This document shows positions 14,569 to 21,399 of a stretch of 25,127 nt of DNA, one piece after another. Numbering within the stretch: the first letter of the stretch is position 1; each line of letters starts with the position of its first letter. Origin of the DNA: a virus; IMG/VR virus record IMGVR_UViG_3300006916_000351, positions 1-25,127 of that record, one strand, 5' to 3'. A program made the position numbers and the translations under genes. Under the pieces are notes generated by a model, which saw nothing but the letters and a program-made list of their open reading frames with translations, had not been told where the DNA came from and did no database searches.

Positions 14569-16707
14569 CTATCCCGCCTCTAACGCATCCAGCCTAGCTT
14601 TGATCGAAATGTTTTCAGCCTCAAGTGTTTCAATCTTAGCCATAGCCTCTTGCAATGCCTTGATGGATTTCATGTACAACACAGAGTATTTTACAGAAAG
14701 ATATTCTTCTTGGTTTCCATCGGCGTCTAGTATTGGATTGTCTTCGTCATCAGTCTTAAAGTGCTGCTTGACTAAACCATTCATACCAGAGGCTTGAAGA
14801 TCCTGAGCGATAACACCTAATTTATCAGGTGCATCTAAACCATCTTCGATCATAGAATATTTCTTGATCTGTAATGCTTTGATGTCGTCCCACTGCGAGC
14901 CCGAAGCTATAATGTTTTCTTTTAGGCGTTCATCTGATGTGCCACCGTAAGAGTTAGTGGCAGACTGGTAGTCACCGTTTTCTTCTATTTCAGATTTAAT
15001 CGTGCCACGCCTTTGATGCCGCCAAACGTGATCACCGCCAGTTCCATCTCTAACCACTACCTGAGTGTAGGTATCATTAGCCCCAGCCCCCGCATGGTTA
15101 ATAGTTAGTGATTCTTCAGCCGCTCTGTATACGTTATTTTCAGAACGATTTACCCGAATCCCTCCCGCCCGAAGAAACAAATCATTCGTGTCCGAAAGCT
15201 GCATTATCCCTTCATTGCTAGAAGTCTCATAGGTATTAGTAACAGGGAAAAAATCCAGATTCCCGTTCCCACTAGTGTCATCACCCCTAGCAGACATGCC
15301 GCCCCATTTAGTGGTGCCACTCGAATCGTTAGTTTGAAATAAATACGCCCCAATAAAGTTATCGACGCCAACGGTAGTGTCGTTTCGTGAGGCCACATAT
15401 TCAAAACCCGATGTAGCACGGCCAACCATTCCCGAAGTCGTTCTGCTAAGTCTATCTTCTGGGGTGTCATCCCCCATGCCGATCACGCCGTTAGCTCCGT
15501 TTACAAACAGGGCATGGGTTTTGTTATCAGATTCAACCCTGAAATCTATATCAAACGAGGAGTCATTTATTACAACTTCATCTGGTCCTGCACTATTGTC
15601 ATATTTGAAGAACTGAACCTCTGTACCCTCCCGCATGCAGTAAAACTGCATGGTGGCATCTTCTGCGCCGTCTGTAGCATCTCTAATTCTGGTTCTAGCA
15701 TATGCGTATCGCGTCTCTTCAGCAGCGGCATTGTTCCCATAAAATTCTAAAGCCCCTATAACATCCGCATTTGCTGGACTTGCGGAATTTCTATACAACT
15801 TTATAATCGGACCAGCGGTAGCTGAATCATCATCTAACTGATAAACAAGATTACCAGAGGTTTGAATGTTCAGATCACCCGTGGTGTTCTCAATAAGGCT
15901 GTTTGTCCCGTCATGCTCAATGCTAAGGTCAGAGCCAGTTCCAAAAGATGCCTTTACGCCATCCTGAAATTCCCAGTTGTCAAAAGAGAATACAATCTTA
16001 TCCGTACCCGCCTGTTGGAACCTAAAGTCTTTAGTTGTCTGGTTGTCGTTAAACACCATCGCCGTAAGACTAGAGTCATAATCCATATCAAAGTCATTGC
16101 CTGACCCAAACTGTAACTCAAAATTATCGGTTAATCTGAAGGAACTCCCATCAAAATACTGCATATCAAACGATCCAGAGGTTCCAAATCGTAGCTCCCC
16201 TGTACCCGCTTGATTGAAATATGTATCAAACCCATCGTGATATATTTCAAAATCACTGCCAGTCCCAAAGATAGCTTTAATGTTATCGTTAAACTCTAGC
16301 GCATTACCACTAGCATCCCACAGAACATCGCCGCCCAAACTGACATCCGCGCTAAACGTGGTGCCCTCTGATATCGTTAAGGTGCCATCCGTGCTGGCTT
16401 GAATTAACGCATCTGAAGCGGCAGTCAGAAAAACATCCTTAGATCCCGCACCAAAGGTTACAGCACTGTTGGAGTTTGAACTAGATAAAACGGTATCCCG
16501 TTGTAACGCTCCACCCGCTGTAAACGTGCCCTCGCCAATCTCAAACTCACCTGAGACGTTGTTTACAATAGTGTAGAAGAATGTATCTCCAGAAGAGCAA
16601 ACCGCAGAAAACGCTTTAAATCCCGTCTGCGCCCCCGCAAGGGTAAAGTCCCCCGTACCCGTTGTGGTCGAGGTTTCCTTAACTCTGTCCTTAGATACAA
16701 AAGCCAT
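14569..16707 (-). CDS. Tail fibre with C-terminal S74 self-cleaving chaperone (712 aa)
   Basis: Residues 1-100 are a virion-attachment region (MAFVSKDRVKETSTTTGTGD, then DFTLAGAQTGFKAFSAV) common to marine phage fibres. The middle has recurrent beta units such as NALEFNDNIKAIFGTGSDFE, FGSGNDFDMDYDSS and KASFGTGSDLSIEHDG, suggesting a long beta-helical shaft. The C-terminal 122 residues are an S74 chaperone: SDERLKENI at 591 (Ser591, Lys596), then PDKLGVIAQDLQ and a coiled-coil end (ALQEAMAKIETLEAENISIK). The start overlaps the upstream stop by one base (TAATG at 16707). With the second S74 fibre downstream the phage may carry two fibre types or a branched fibre. Enzymatic (depolymerase) activity is not evident. 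Confidence 0.86.
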   Translation of the reverse strand: MAFVSKDRVKETSTTTGTGDFTLAGAQTGFKAFSAVCSSGDTFFYTIVNNVSGEFEIGEGTFTAGGALQRDTVLSSSNSNSAVTFGAGSKDVFLTAASDALIQASTDGTLTISEGTTFSADVSLGGDVLWDASGNALEFNDNIKAIFGTGSDFEIYHDGFDTYFNQAGTGELRFGTSGSFDMQYFDGSSFRLTDNFELQFGSGNDFDMDYDSSLTAMVFNDNQTTKDFRFQQAGTDKIVFSFDNWEFQDGVKASFGTGSDLSIEHDGTNSLIENTTGDLNIQTSGNLVYQLDDDSATAGPIIKLYRNSASPANADVIGALEFYGNNAAAEETRYAYARTRIRDATDGAEDATMQFYCMREGTEVQFFKYDNSAGPDEVVINDSSFDIDFRVESDNKTHALFVNGANGVIGMGDDTPEDRLSRTTSGMVGRATSGFEYVASRNDTTVGVDNFIGAYLFQTNDSSGTTKWGGMSARGDDTSGNGNLDFFPVTNTYETSSNEGIMQLSDTNDLFLRAGGIRVNRSENNVYRAAEESLTINHAGAGANDTYTQVVVRDGTGGDHVWRHQRRGTIKSEIEENGDYQSATNSYGGTSDERLKENIIASGSQWDDIKALQIKKYSMIEDGLDAPDKLGVIAQDLQASGMNGLVKQHFKTDDEDNPILDADGNQEEYLSVKYSVLYMKSIKALQEAMAKIETLEAENISIKARLDALEAG

Positions 16708-17141
16708 TAGGCAATCCTGATTACTGCGTTAGAAGCATCGGCTGTTGGAAACACTACGGTGAAGTCTCCGCTCGTAGATGTTTTATCTGCACCAAAATCC
16801 AAAACAACTACAGTAGGATCTCCCGATGCAGTATCATTGTAGATTAAAGCTCCACGCGCTGTAATCGTTGAAGACGAAAACGTAAGGTCTGAGAAGTCCG
16901 TGAACGCTGTTGTACCAGAACTTGTAGGATCCACTCTAGTTAACGTGCCCCCACCCGCTGAATAGCCTGTTCCGCTCACCTCGTTAGAAGTTGTATACGC
17001 AGTTGTTGCAGCGTTAAAAGACGCACTGTTTGTGTACATCGCCAGCTTAAACGTGTTGCCGCCAGAATTTTTAAAATTATGCACACCCTCAAGAAGCTCT
17101 TTCTTGAAGCTCGTACACATAAAGTTGCCACTAAAAGCCAT
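16707..17141 (-). CDS. Beta-rich virion protein next to the tail fibre (144 aa)
   Basis: The protein begins MAFSGNFMCTSFKKELLEG and continues with alternating Ser/Thr/Gly-rich strands. The segment FTDFSDLTFSSSTITARGAL at about 81-100 is one I know from small structural proteins in many marine phages. No catalytic residues stand out. AAGGAG lies seven bases before the ATG at 17141, the best ribosome-binding site in this part of the window, which suggests high expression and fits a multi-copy structural protein. One-base TAATG overlaps exist on both sides. Likely a fibre-base or tail-surface protein; the exact place is unknown. Confidence 0.7.
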   Translation of the reverse strand: MAFSGNFMCTSFKKELLEGVHNFKNSGGNTFKLAMYTNSASFNAATTAYTTSNEVSGTGYSAGGGTLTRVDPTSSGTTAFTDFSDLTFSSSTITARGALIYNDTASGDPTVVVLDFGADKTSTSGDFTVVFPTADASNAVIRIA

Positions 17142-17437
17142 TATAATCTCCTTATAAGCTCAGAAAGCTCCTGATGTCCTGCATCGTTAAGAGCATTGCA
17201 TACTGTGGTTCTATCACTTTTCACAGCTTCTTTCAGATAAAACTCCACAACCTTTTCTACCTGATCCTTAAAAGCTCTAGCTTGCGCCTGTAAGGCGGGA
17301 TGCGCTTGATCTGACACAGACACAATTTTATCCGCGCAGCGAGCCGCAATTTCTTGTGGAGTGAATCCGCGATTAGATGTTGTCTCCACAGAAACAACGC
17401 CAGTCTGCATAGTTCCAGAATCAGCAAACATATTCAT
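17141..17437 (-). CDS. Conserved helical phage protein of unknown function (98 aa)
   Basis: The core from residue 25 (FTPQEIAARCADKIVSVSDQ, then AHPALQAQARAFKDQ) to the end (HQELSELIRRL) is an all-helical, charged domain that I recognise from many marine phage genomes just after the adaptor gene. There is no membrane segment. The first 24 residues vary and look flexible. It overlaps the adaptor gene by ATGA (17434-17437) and donates AAGGAG from its last codons to the next gene. Its fixed place beside the adaptor suggests a role in connector or tail assembly, but no direct evidence is visible. Confidence 0.68.
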   Translation of the reverse strand: MNMFADSGTMQTGVVSVETTSNRGFTPQEIAARCADKIVSVSDQAHPALQAQARAFKDQVEKVVEFYLKEAVKSDRTTVCNALNDAGHQELSELIRRL

Positions 17438-18093
17438 TGCGGTCTAATCTCCCCATCTCTGTAGATGTCCCTCTTACTCTTAACATCTACAACGGAAAGC
17501 TCACCAAGGGCTTCTTTATATCGAGAGGCGTACAATTGGAGCATATCGCTCTCACCCTTCATAAAGGTGTATGCTTCCACCAAAGACCCATAAAGCAATG
17601 TAGTGTCGGCGTTGTCCCCCAGCCAAGAAGTTCCAGAAGTAACAATTGATGGTGGATCATAGTAGTAATGAAGCTCCACAGCGTAATTGGCGTCTGGCGT
17701 AGGACCAAGAATAAAGTTCCCAGAAGATGTCTCAGAGCTTCCAGAGAACGTATCTCCATCAAATTGACCATAGAACAAAGGCAGTCCCTGAGTGCTGGCA
17801 GACGGGAAAGCTTCTCTGATAAAGTTTACGTCTTTATCAAGTAAATAACTGTAGTCTCCACTGCCATCAACAACGGCCAGCGATAGAACGGTTAGGAAAT
17901 CAGAGGGTCTGGCAAGATACTTGTCTCCACTAGACAACGTGCCCGTAACATTCTTTTTAAGCTCTGGAATAGTAACGGCACGATATATACGTTGCTCTGC
18001 TTGCTTAACGAACGTGGGTATCTGAGAGACAAAGGTTGTCTCCTCATTCTCAGTGTAATCTTTTATAGCCTGAACAAGCTCTGTGTAGTTCAT
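17434..18093 (-). CDS. Phage adaptor (head-to-tail connector) protein, SU10-adaptor/gp4-like (219 aa)
   Basis: The sequence MNYTELVQAIKDYTENEETT, then FVSQIPTFVKQAEQRIYRAV, is the typical start of the adaptor family of SU10-like and marine podoviruses, followed by the TLSSGDKYLARPSDFL turn. The middle carries beta strands around the ILGPTPDANYAVELHYYYDP motif. The C-terminal helices (YGSLVEAYTFMKGESDMLQL, then YASRYKEAL) complete the connector fold. Such proteins bind below the portal as a dodecameric ring and seat the tail hub. ATGA overlaps at both ends link it to its neighbours. A second adaptor-like protein is encoded at 19782-20456, so the connector may have two stacked rings, as in several podoviruses. 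Confidence 0.82.
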   Translation of the reverse strand: MNYTELVQAIKDYTENEETTFVSQIPTFVKQAEQRIYRAVTIPELKKNVTGTLSSGDKYLARPSDFLTVLSLAVVDGSGDYSYLLDKDVNFIREAFPSASTQGLPLFYGQFDGDTFSGSSETSSGNFILGPTPDANYAVELHYYYDPPSIVTSGTSWLGDNADTTLLYGSLVEAYTFMKGESDMLQLYASRYKEALGELSVVDVKSKRDIYRDGEIRPQ

Positions 18094-18770
18094 TTGTCGG
18101 CCTCATTATAAAGGTTATCAAACACCCGATTCACATCCAATGTATAGTCTAAATCAGATTTTGAATAGTGGGTGTGCTGGGATGGTTTGAAGTCAGGTGC
18201 CCCCACTCCCAACTCAAACCAAGCAGGATGTGTCACTCTAACGCGATTATTGGGCAGCGCTATTATGTTTCCCGTCCATTCGCCAGCATCAAGAAGCTGC
18301 ATGACATGACTTTGTTTATGCTGTGCGGGATCGTCAGCTATTTCACTTTCCGCATAGTCCACAGTAAACATATACCGCGCTGGGTACATCTTACCATCCA
18401 CCTTTGCCATCCAAGGGCATGGCGTTGCACGGTCTAGCGTATAGACTGAATGATGATGCGAAGAGCAATCCCACGGCTGGGCATCGTGGACTGGCATGGG
18501 AGAAGGCCAGTCCTCTAGACGTTCATCTGCCACTAGCGCAGTTATAGGCATACGCGCCCACATTGCACCGCCATGAGCATTCTCTTCGCTACCATCGTCA
18601 GCCTCTGATCCAGTGAATATCAACTGAAAGCTAAGGCAACGATTCGGCATTGTCGTAACAGCAATAGCCATAGCATGCAGGAACTCGCCGTGATACCTCT
18701 CATGATTACAGGTATACTCACGACGAACCCAACACTTAAAGTATGGTATGTTGCTTTGAAGATACGACAT
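18090..18770 (-). CDS. Trp/His-rich conserved marine-phage protein, probable virion component (226 aa)
   Basis: I recognise the pattern (SNIPYFKCWVRREY near the start, MPNRCLSFQLIFTG, GGAMWARMPITALV, QPWDCSSHHHSVY, SEIADDPAQHKQSHV) from marine podovirus genomes, where it is strongly conserved, but no function is known to me. It is unusually rich in Trp, His, Met and Pro for a phage structural protein. Cys and His clusters (CNHERYHGEF at 21-30; CSSHHHSVY around 103-111) could bind metal. There is no signal peptide or membrane segment. Its start at 18770 is preceded by the CAATTGAACTA element. Position directly before the adaptor argues for a connector or capsid-vertex role, not lysis or replication. 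Confidence 0.7.
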   Translation of the reverse strand: MSYLQSNIPYFKCWVRREYTCNHERYHGEFLHAMAIAVTTMPNRCLSFQLIFTGSEADDGSEENAHGGAMWARMPITALVADERLEDWPSPMPVHDAQPWDCSSHHHSVYTLDRATPCPWMAKVDGKMYPARYMFTVDYAESEIADDPAQHKQSHVMQLLDAGEWTGNIIALPNNRVRVTHPAWFELGVGAPDFKPSQHTHYSKSDLDYTLDVNRVFDNLYNEADK

Positions 18771-18772
18771 TA

Positions 18773-18785
18773 GTTCAATTGCACT
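18773..18785. repeat. Near-copy of the GTTCAATTGAACT palindrome upstream of the Trp/His-rich gene
   Basis: GTTCAATTGCACT differs by one base from the palindrome at 6211. The shared stretch extends left to CATTAGTTCAATTG (14 bases identical, 6206-6219 and 18768-18781). Here it lies between two genes and runs into the ATG at 18770, so on the coding strand the leader reads CAATTGAACTA-ATG. No clear Shine-Dalgarno sequence is present, so the element may matter for translation or be chance. Confidence 0.35.
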
Positions 18786-19455
18786 ATTTCATACTGAACT
18801 TGCCACCACGGGTGGCCGCGCCCATACCACGACAAATACTGCCGCCCTTAGCATAACCCTTCTTCTTCATAGAGCCGCCTTTCGCATAGCCCTTCTTTTT
18901 CATAGAGCCTCCAGCCATTTTCTTTTCAGGGTTTTGAGCCTTCTTCTTTTCAAGCTCACGAATTTCCCTAGAGGTTAGCCCTTCAAGGCCTTTTCGCATT
19001 TTGCCAAAAGTGCCCTTACCAGAAACAGCGCCAGCCACTGGGCTAAGAGATCCCGCGATCTCAGCCATGTCTCCAGACTTTAGAGCCTTCTTCATGCCCT
19101 TAGCCCCCATGCCCAAAAGGCCACCAGCCATTTTCTTTTTTACTAATTTTCTGGAGCCGCCCATCATGCTGTCTAATTGCCGTTTTGCAGTGTCCTTAGC
19201 CTTCTTAGTCAAGACTGGCTCTGACGCGGGAGTATCGCGGTTACCAGTGTCATACTGTTTAGCTTTTCCAATAGCCCCAGCGATTTTCTGTTGTTTTTTG
19301 GTCATAGGCGCTTTGGCTTTCTTTTCTGCTGGCTTCTTGCCCTTTAGTAAATCACCAGCACCTTTCCCATCAGCCGCAAAGAACGGCATCTTTTTGCCAG
19401 CCCGCTCGACCATTTTTAACTTGCCGCCCTTGGCGTAACCTTTTTTCTTCATCAT
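18784..19455 (-). CDS. Lys/Gly/Met-rich basic protein with KKKGYAKGG repeats (223 aa)
   Basis: The protein is dominated by Lys, Gly, Ala and Met. KKKGYAKGG occurs at the N-terminus and twice in tandem near the C-terminus (the 11-residue unit SMKKKGYAKGG, repeated). KKMAGG or KKKMAGG occurs twice. The last residues (CRGMGAATRGGKFSMK) are an ending I know from small marine phage proteins. Between repeats are weakly helical basic stretches (MTKKQQKIAGAIGKAKQYDT, LTSREIRELEKKKAQ). High positive charge suggests nucleic-acid or capsid-interior binding. AGGAGA eight bases before the ATG at 19455 is a strong site, so expression should be high. No enzyme motif. It could be packaged with DNA or act in assembly; unproven. 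Confidence 0.72.
   Translation of the reverse strand: MMKKKGYAKGGKLKMVERAGKKMPFFAADGKGAGDLLKGKKPAEKKAKAPMTKKQQKIAGAIGKAKQYDTGNRDTPASEPVLTKKAKDTAKRQLDSMMGGSRKLVKKKMAGGLLGMGAKGMKKALKSGDMAEIAGSLSPVAGAVSGKGTFGKMRKGLEGLTSREIRELEKKKAQNPEKKMAGGSMKKKGYAKGGSMKKKGYAKGGSICRGMGAATRGGKFSMK
18841..18906 (-). repeat. Two tandem 33-bp units encoding SMKKKGYAKGG
   Basis: Plus-strand copies read gcataacccttcttcttcat and gcatagcccttctttttcat, 30-33 bases apart, with matching agagccgcct / agagcctcca flanks. A third, more diverged copy encodes the N-terminus of the same protein near 19422-19452. The few differences are mostly silent. Confidence 0.8.
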
Positions 19456-19467
19456 AATTTTAGTCTC

Positions 19468-19782
19468 CTAAGATGTGGTCACAGTGACCTTTCCAACAGA
19501 TGCCACCGCATATTGGGCAGAATTCCAAACAGGGTTCCAGCCAAACAGTTGCCTACTTTCTACCAGAGATCTATCTGGCCTTGGGTTCCTTAGAGATTGC
19601 GGATCGTTAATCTTTACACGCCCTAAGAAATTCTGTGGTTGATCAGGATCCACTACATCCTTGCCAACTCTGAAACCTGTCTTAACACCATCCTTGTATT
19701 CATCGACAAGATCCTTGAGAGGGTATCTAAACCCTGTCTTGTCGCAAAAACCAAATGCTCGTTTCCCGCTTGCGTATGCCAT
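19468..19782 (-). CDS. Small conserved phage protein (104 aa), possible remnant zinc-ribbon family
   Basis: MAYASGKRAFGFCDKTGFRYP at the start and the middle block DPQSLRNPRPDRSLVESRQL match a family I recall from marine and other podoviruses near the adaptor genes. Many relatives begin with C-D-x-C-G-F-x-Y-P and carry a second Cys pair. Here one Cys of the first pair is Thr (CDKTGF) and no second pair is found, so any zinc site is lost. The C-terminal half holds a Trp-rich turn (GWNPVWNSAQYAV) and a beta end. It overlaps the gp4-like adaptor gene by TAATG, which suggests a connector-assembly role. Function unproven. Confidence 0.68.
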   Translation of the reverse strand: MAYASGKRAFGFCDKTGFRYPLKDLVDEYKDGVKTGFRVGKDVVDPDQPQNFLGRVKINDPQSLRNPRPDRSLVESRQLFGWNPVWNSAQYAVASVGKVTVTTS

Positions 19783-20456
19783 TAGCCACCCAACATAAAC
19801 GTATCGTAAGGGACAAATTTTATAGAAGCAGTTTCCGTGTCCTCTCCAGCCGCCAACTCAAACTGGAACTCATACTCCTGCTTCAGACCCCCCGCTGCCG
19901 CAGGATTTTTCTTTGTAGCCAAGTAATAAGCCATGCCCGCGACAAGTGCTGGTACGAAACGTGGTGGTATAGCTGCGCTTCCAGATATACCCGCTGAGAG
20001 GCCATCAATGCCTTTAAGCCTGAAGTACGCCAAGGTGTAAGTTTCTGTACTGTCTGGCACAGGCCATAGCGTTATTTTCGTTTCTGTTGCGAGTCTTTGG
20101 ACGTAGATTTGGGTCGGCCTGCCTTGCGTGTTTTTGTTGCTTTGCTGGGCGTAGGTCGAGACGCTGACCCTTTCGAGGTTCGTGTCGGTTTGATTGGTTC
20201 CCGTTCCTGTTCGGACTTGATGTTCGATGATATCAATCGTTTCGGAAGGGAGAGTATAAGTCGCAGTCCCCGCTGTAATCGCAAGAGTGCCCGACTCAAT
20301 AGTGAATAAATTAAGGCCACGGTTTTGCCACTCCAATGTTAAAAGGTTTAAGCTACGTCTGGCCGTTTTTAAATCGTAACCAGAACGCATCTCCATGCCT
20401 ATGCGCTCATAGGCTTCTTCAAATATATCAGCTAGATCTGGGGTAACTACGGCCAT
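19782..20456 (-). CDS. gp4-like head-to-tail adaptor / tail accessory protein (224 aa)
   Basis: Residues 5-55 (PDLADIFEEAYERIGMEMRS, then GYDLKTARRSLNLLTLEWQN) are typical of the first helices of podovirus tail accessory proteins of the P22 gp4/tail tubular A type. The GTATYTLPSETIDIIEHQV segment around 62-80 is the usual beta turn; YAQQSNKNTQGRPTQIYVQR and ITLWPVPDSTETYTLAYF follow in the normal order, with a closing helix (PRFVPALVAGMAYYLATKK). It would form the ring under the portal. The stop of the upstream gene directly abuts the ATG (TAGATG), with AGGA placed for initiation. Its product probably stacks with the other adaptor at 17434-18093. Confidence 0.82.
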   Translation of the reverse strand: MAVVTPDLADIFEEAYERIGMEMRSGYDLKTARRSLNLLTLEWQNRGLNLFTIESGTLAITAGTATYTLPSETIDIIEHQVRTGTGTNQTDTNLERVSVSTYAQQSNKNTQGRPTQIYVQRLATETKITLWPVPDSTETYTLAYFRLKGIDGLSAGISGSAAIPPRFVPALVAGMAYYLATKKNPAAAGGLKQEYEFQFELAAGEDTETASIKFVPYDTFMLGG

Positions 20457-20714
20457 CTATTTTTTCCTATATGCTTTTACTTTACTAGCAACTTTTTTAG
20501 GTTGAGCCACATGCTGCTTACCCGCTTTAGTCCCTTTACGCTTTGCCTTAGTCGTGGCCGCATACTCCTTGGAGCTAAGAGCCTTTATTGCCTTTTCAGG
20601 CAAGTACCGTTCACCAGTAGCCTTGGACCCCTGCGTGGATGGCTTGCCACTTTTGGTTGTCCACTTTTGCTTAGTCCAGCTTTTAAGGCTTTTCTGTGAC
20701 TTCTTTAAGGCCAT
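20457..20714 (-). CDS. Small lysine-rich protein, second half of a DUF5872-like module (85 aa)
   Basis: I place the start at the ATG at 20714, in a TAATG with the upstream stop, not at the GTG at 20783, because residues before it show no conserved pattern and overlap a real gene. The protein, MALKKSQKSLKSWTKQKW, then GERYLPEKAIKALSSKEYAATT, then GKQHVAQPKKVASKV, is very basic and has the motif set (SLKSWTKQKW, ERYLPEKA, GKQxxxQPKK) of a widespread viral family of unknown function that I recall as DUF5872. The partner motif GGxPGQWSARKAQ is in the gene directly upstream. A nucleic-acid-binding or virion-internal role is likely from charge. The family name is from memory. Confidence 0.72.
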   Translation of the reverse strand: MALKKSQKSLKSWTKQKWTTKSGKPSTQGSKATGERYLPEKAIKALSSKEYAATTKAKRKGTKAGKQHVAQPKKVASKVKAYRKK

Positions 20715-21088
20715 TAGTCTTTGTAACCCCCACCAGCTTTCTTGTACCGCTGCGCCAGCATTTGCGCTTTTCTTGCAGACCATTGGCCCGGAGCGCCACC
20801 CTTGCCCCCAGCCTTTATTTGGTTGAAGATTCTTTTTCTTTTCTCTGGCTGAGTATAGTTTCCAGCCTCATTAACGCGGCTCTTCTTTACAGAGCCGCCT
20901 TTCTTCATTTTTGAAGGGCCATCATCAACACGACTAGAAGAACGAATGGCATCAAGATCACGCATATCGTCGCCACTAGCAACAAATCCACCGCCCGCCA
21001 TTTTCTTGGGGCTGGATCTTCCTTTAGTCTTTCTGACGGGCATAGCATCACCTGAAACCTGTTTCCTCATTTGAGCACGAGAGATCAT
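20714..21088 (-). CDS. Basic protein with GGAPGQWSARKAQ motif, first half of a DUF5872-like module (124 aa)
   Basis: Start chosen at the ATG at 21088, which forms ATGA with the upstream stop and has GAAGAAGG five bases before it; the ATG at 21103 would force a 19-base overlap. Residues 15-75 are low complexity with glycine/lysine motifs (SSPKKMAGGGFVASG, KMKKGGSVKKS) shared with other genes here. The C-terminal 48 residues are a tight domain: NEAGNYTQPEKRKRIFNQIK, then GGKGGAPGQWSARKAQMLAQ, then KKAGGGYKD. That motif is known to me from phages and eukaryotic giant viruses. Function unknown; the charge and company suggest DNA-facing virion protein. Ends with TAATG into the next gene. Confidence 0.74.
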   Translation of the reverse strand: MISRAQMRKQVSGDAMPVRKTKGRSSPKKMAGGGFVASGDDMRDLDAIRSSSRVDDGPSKMKKGGSVKKSRVNEAGNYTQPEKRKRIFNQIKAGGKGGAPGQWSARKAQMLAQRYKKAGGGYKD

Positions 21089-21399
21089 GAACCCTTCTTC
21101 CACTTAGTAGATTTAGACTTTGTTTTGCTAGGACTCCACTTGGCTTTGTCCGCCCAGTATGCCGCAGACATCTTTCCTTTGGAAATGTTCTTGGCATGCC
21201 TAGATTTAAACGCTTCGCGCTGCCCAACCGTCTGGTTTGTCTTTACGCCTTGCTGACCAAAGCGAATAGTCTTAACCTTGTCCCCCTCTTTAGCCACAAC
21301 GATATGTGACTTCTTTGGGTGATTGGGAGTGCGCTTAGGCTTGTTAAACCCAGACACTCCCGCTCTTTCAAGGCGAGGGTCTTTCTTCGGCTTATTCAT
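21085..21399 (-). CDS. Basic conserved phage protein with KTIRFGQQGV motif (104 aa)
   Basis: Residues 17-50 (GFNKPKRTPNHPKKSHIVVA, then KEGDKVKTIRFGQQGV) and 60-87 (GQREAFKSRHAKNISKGKMS, then AAYWADKAKW) form a compact conserved block familiar from marine phage genomes. It resembles in plan a small family of giant-virus proteins (strand with IRFG, then a helix with the R-H-x-K-N pattern, then a W-rich end). The tail is pure Lys/Ser/Thr. The first eight bases overlap the upstream stop (ATGAATAA) and the end couples to the next gene by ATGA. It heads a run of three basic proteins. Nucleic-acid binding is an inference from charge. Confidence 0.72.
   Translation of the reverse strand: MNKPKKDPRLERAGVSGFNKPKRTPNHPKKSHIVVAKEGDKVKTIRFGQQGVKTNQTVGQREAFKSRHAKNISKGKMSAAYWADKAKWSPSKTKSKSTKWKKGS

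Noticed and set aside
11737-16707. Diversity-generating retroelement acting on the fibres
   Set aside because: No reverse transcriptase gene or template/variable repeat pair was seen in the window.
20715-20783. Longer N-terminus (start at 20783) for the 85-aa basic protein
   Set aside because: It would overlap the upstream gene by 70 bases with a non-conserved, Trp/Cys-containing leader; the TAATG start at 20714 fits the conserved MALKKSQ beginning.
21089-21103. Five extra residues (MEEGF) at the start of the 124-aa basic protein
   Set aside because: The ATG at 21088 gives an ATGA junction and properly spaced GAAGAAGG, as in other genes here.
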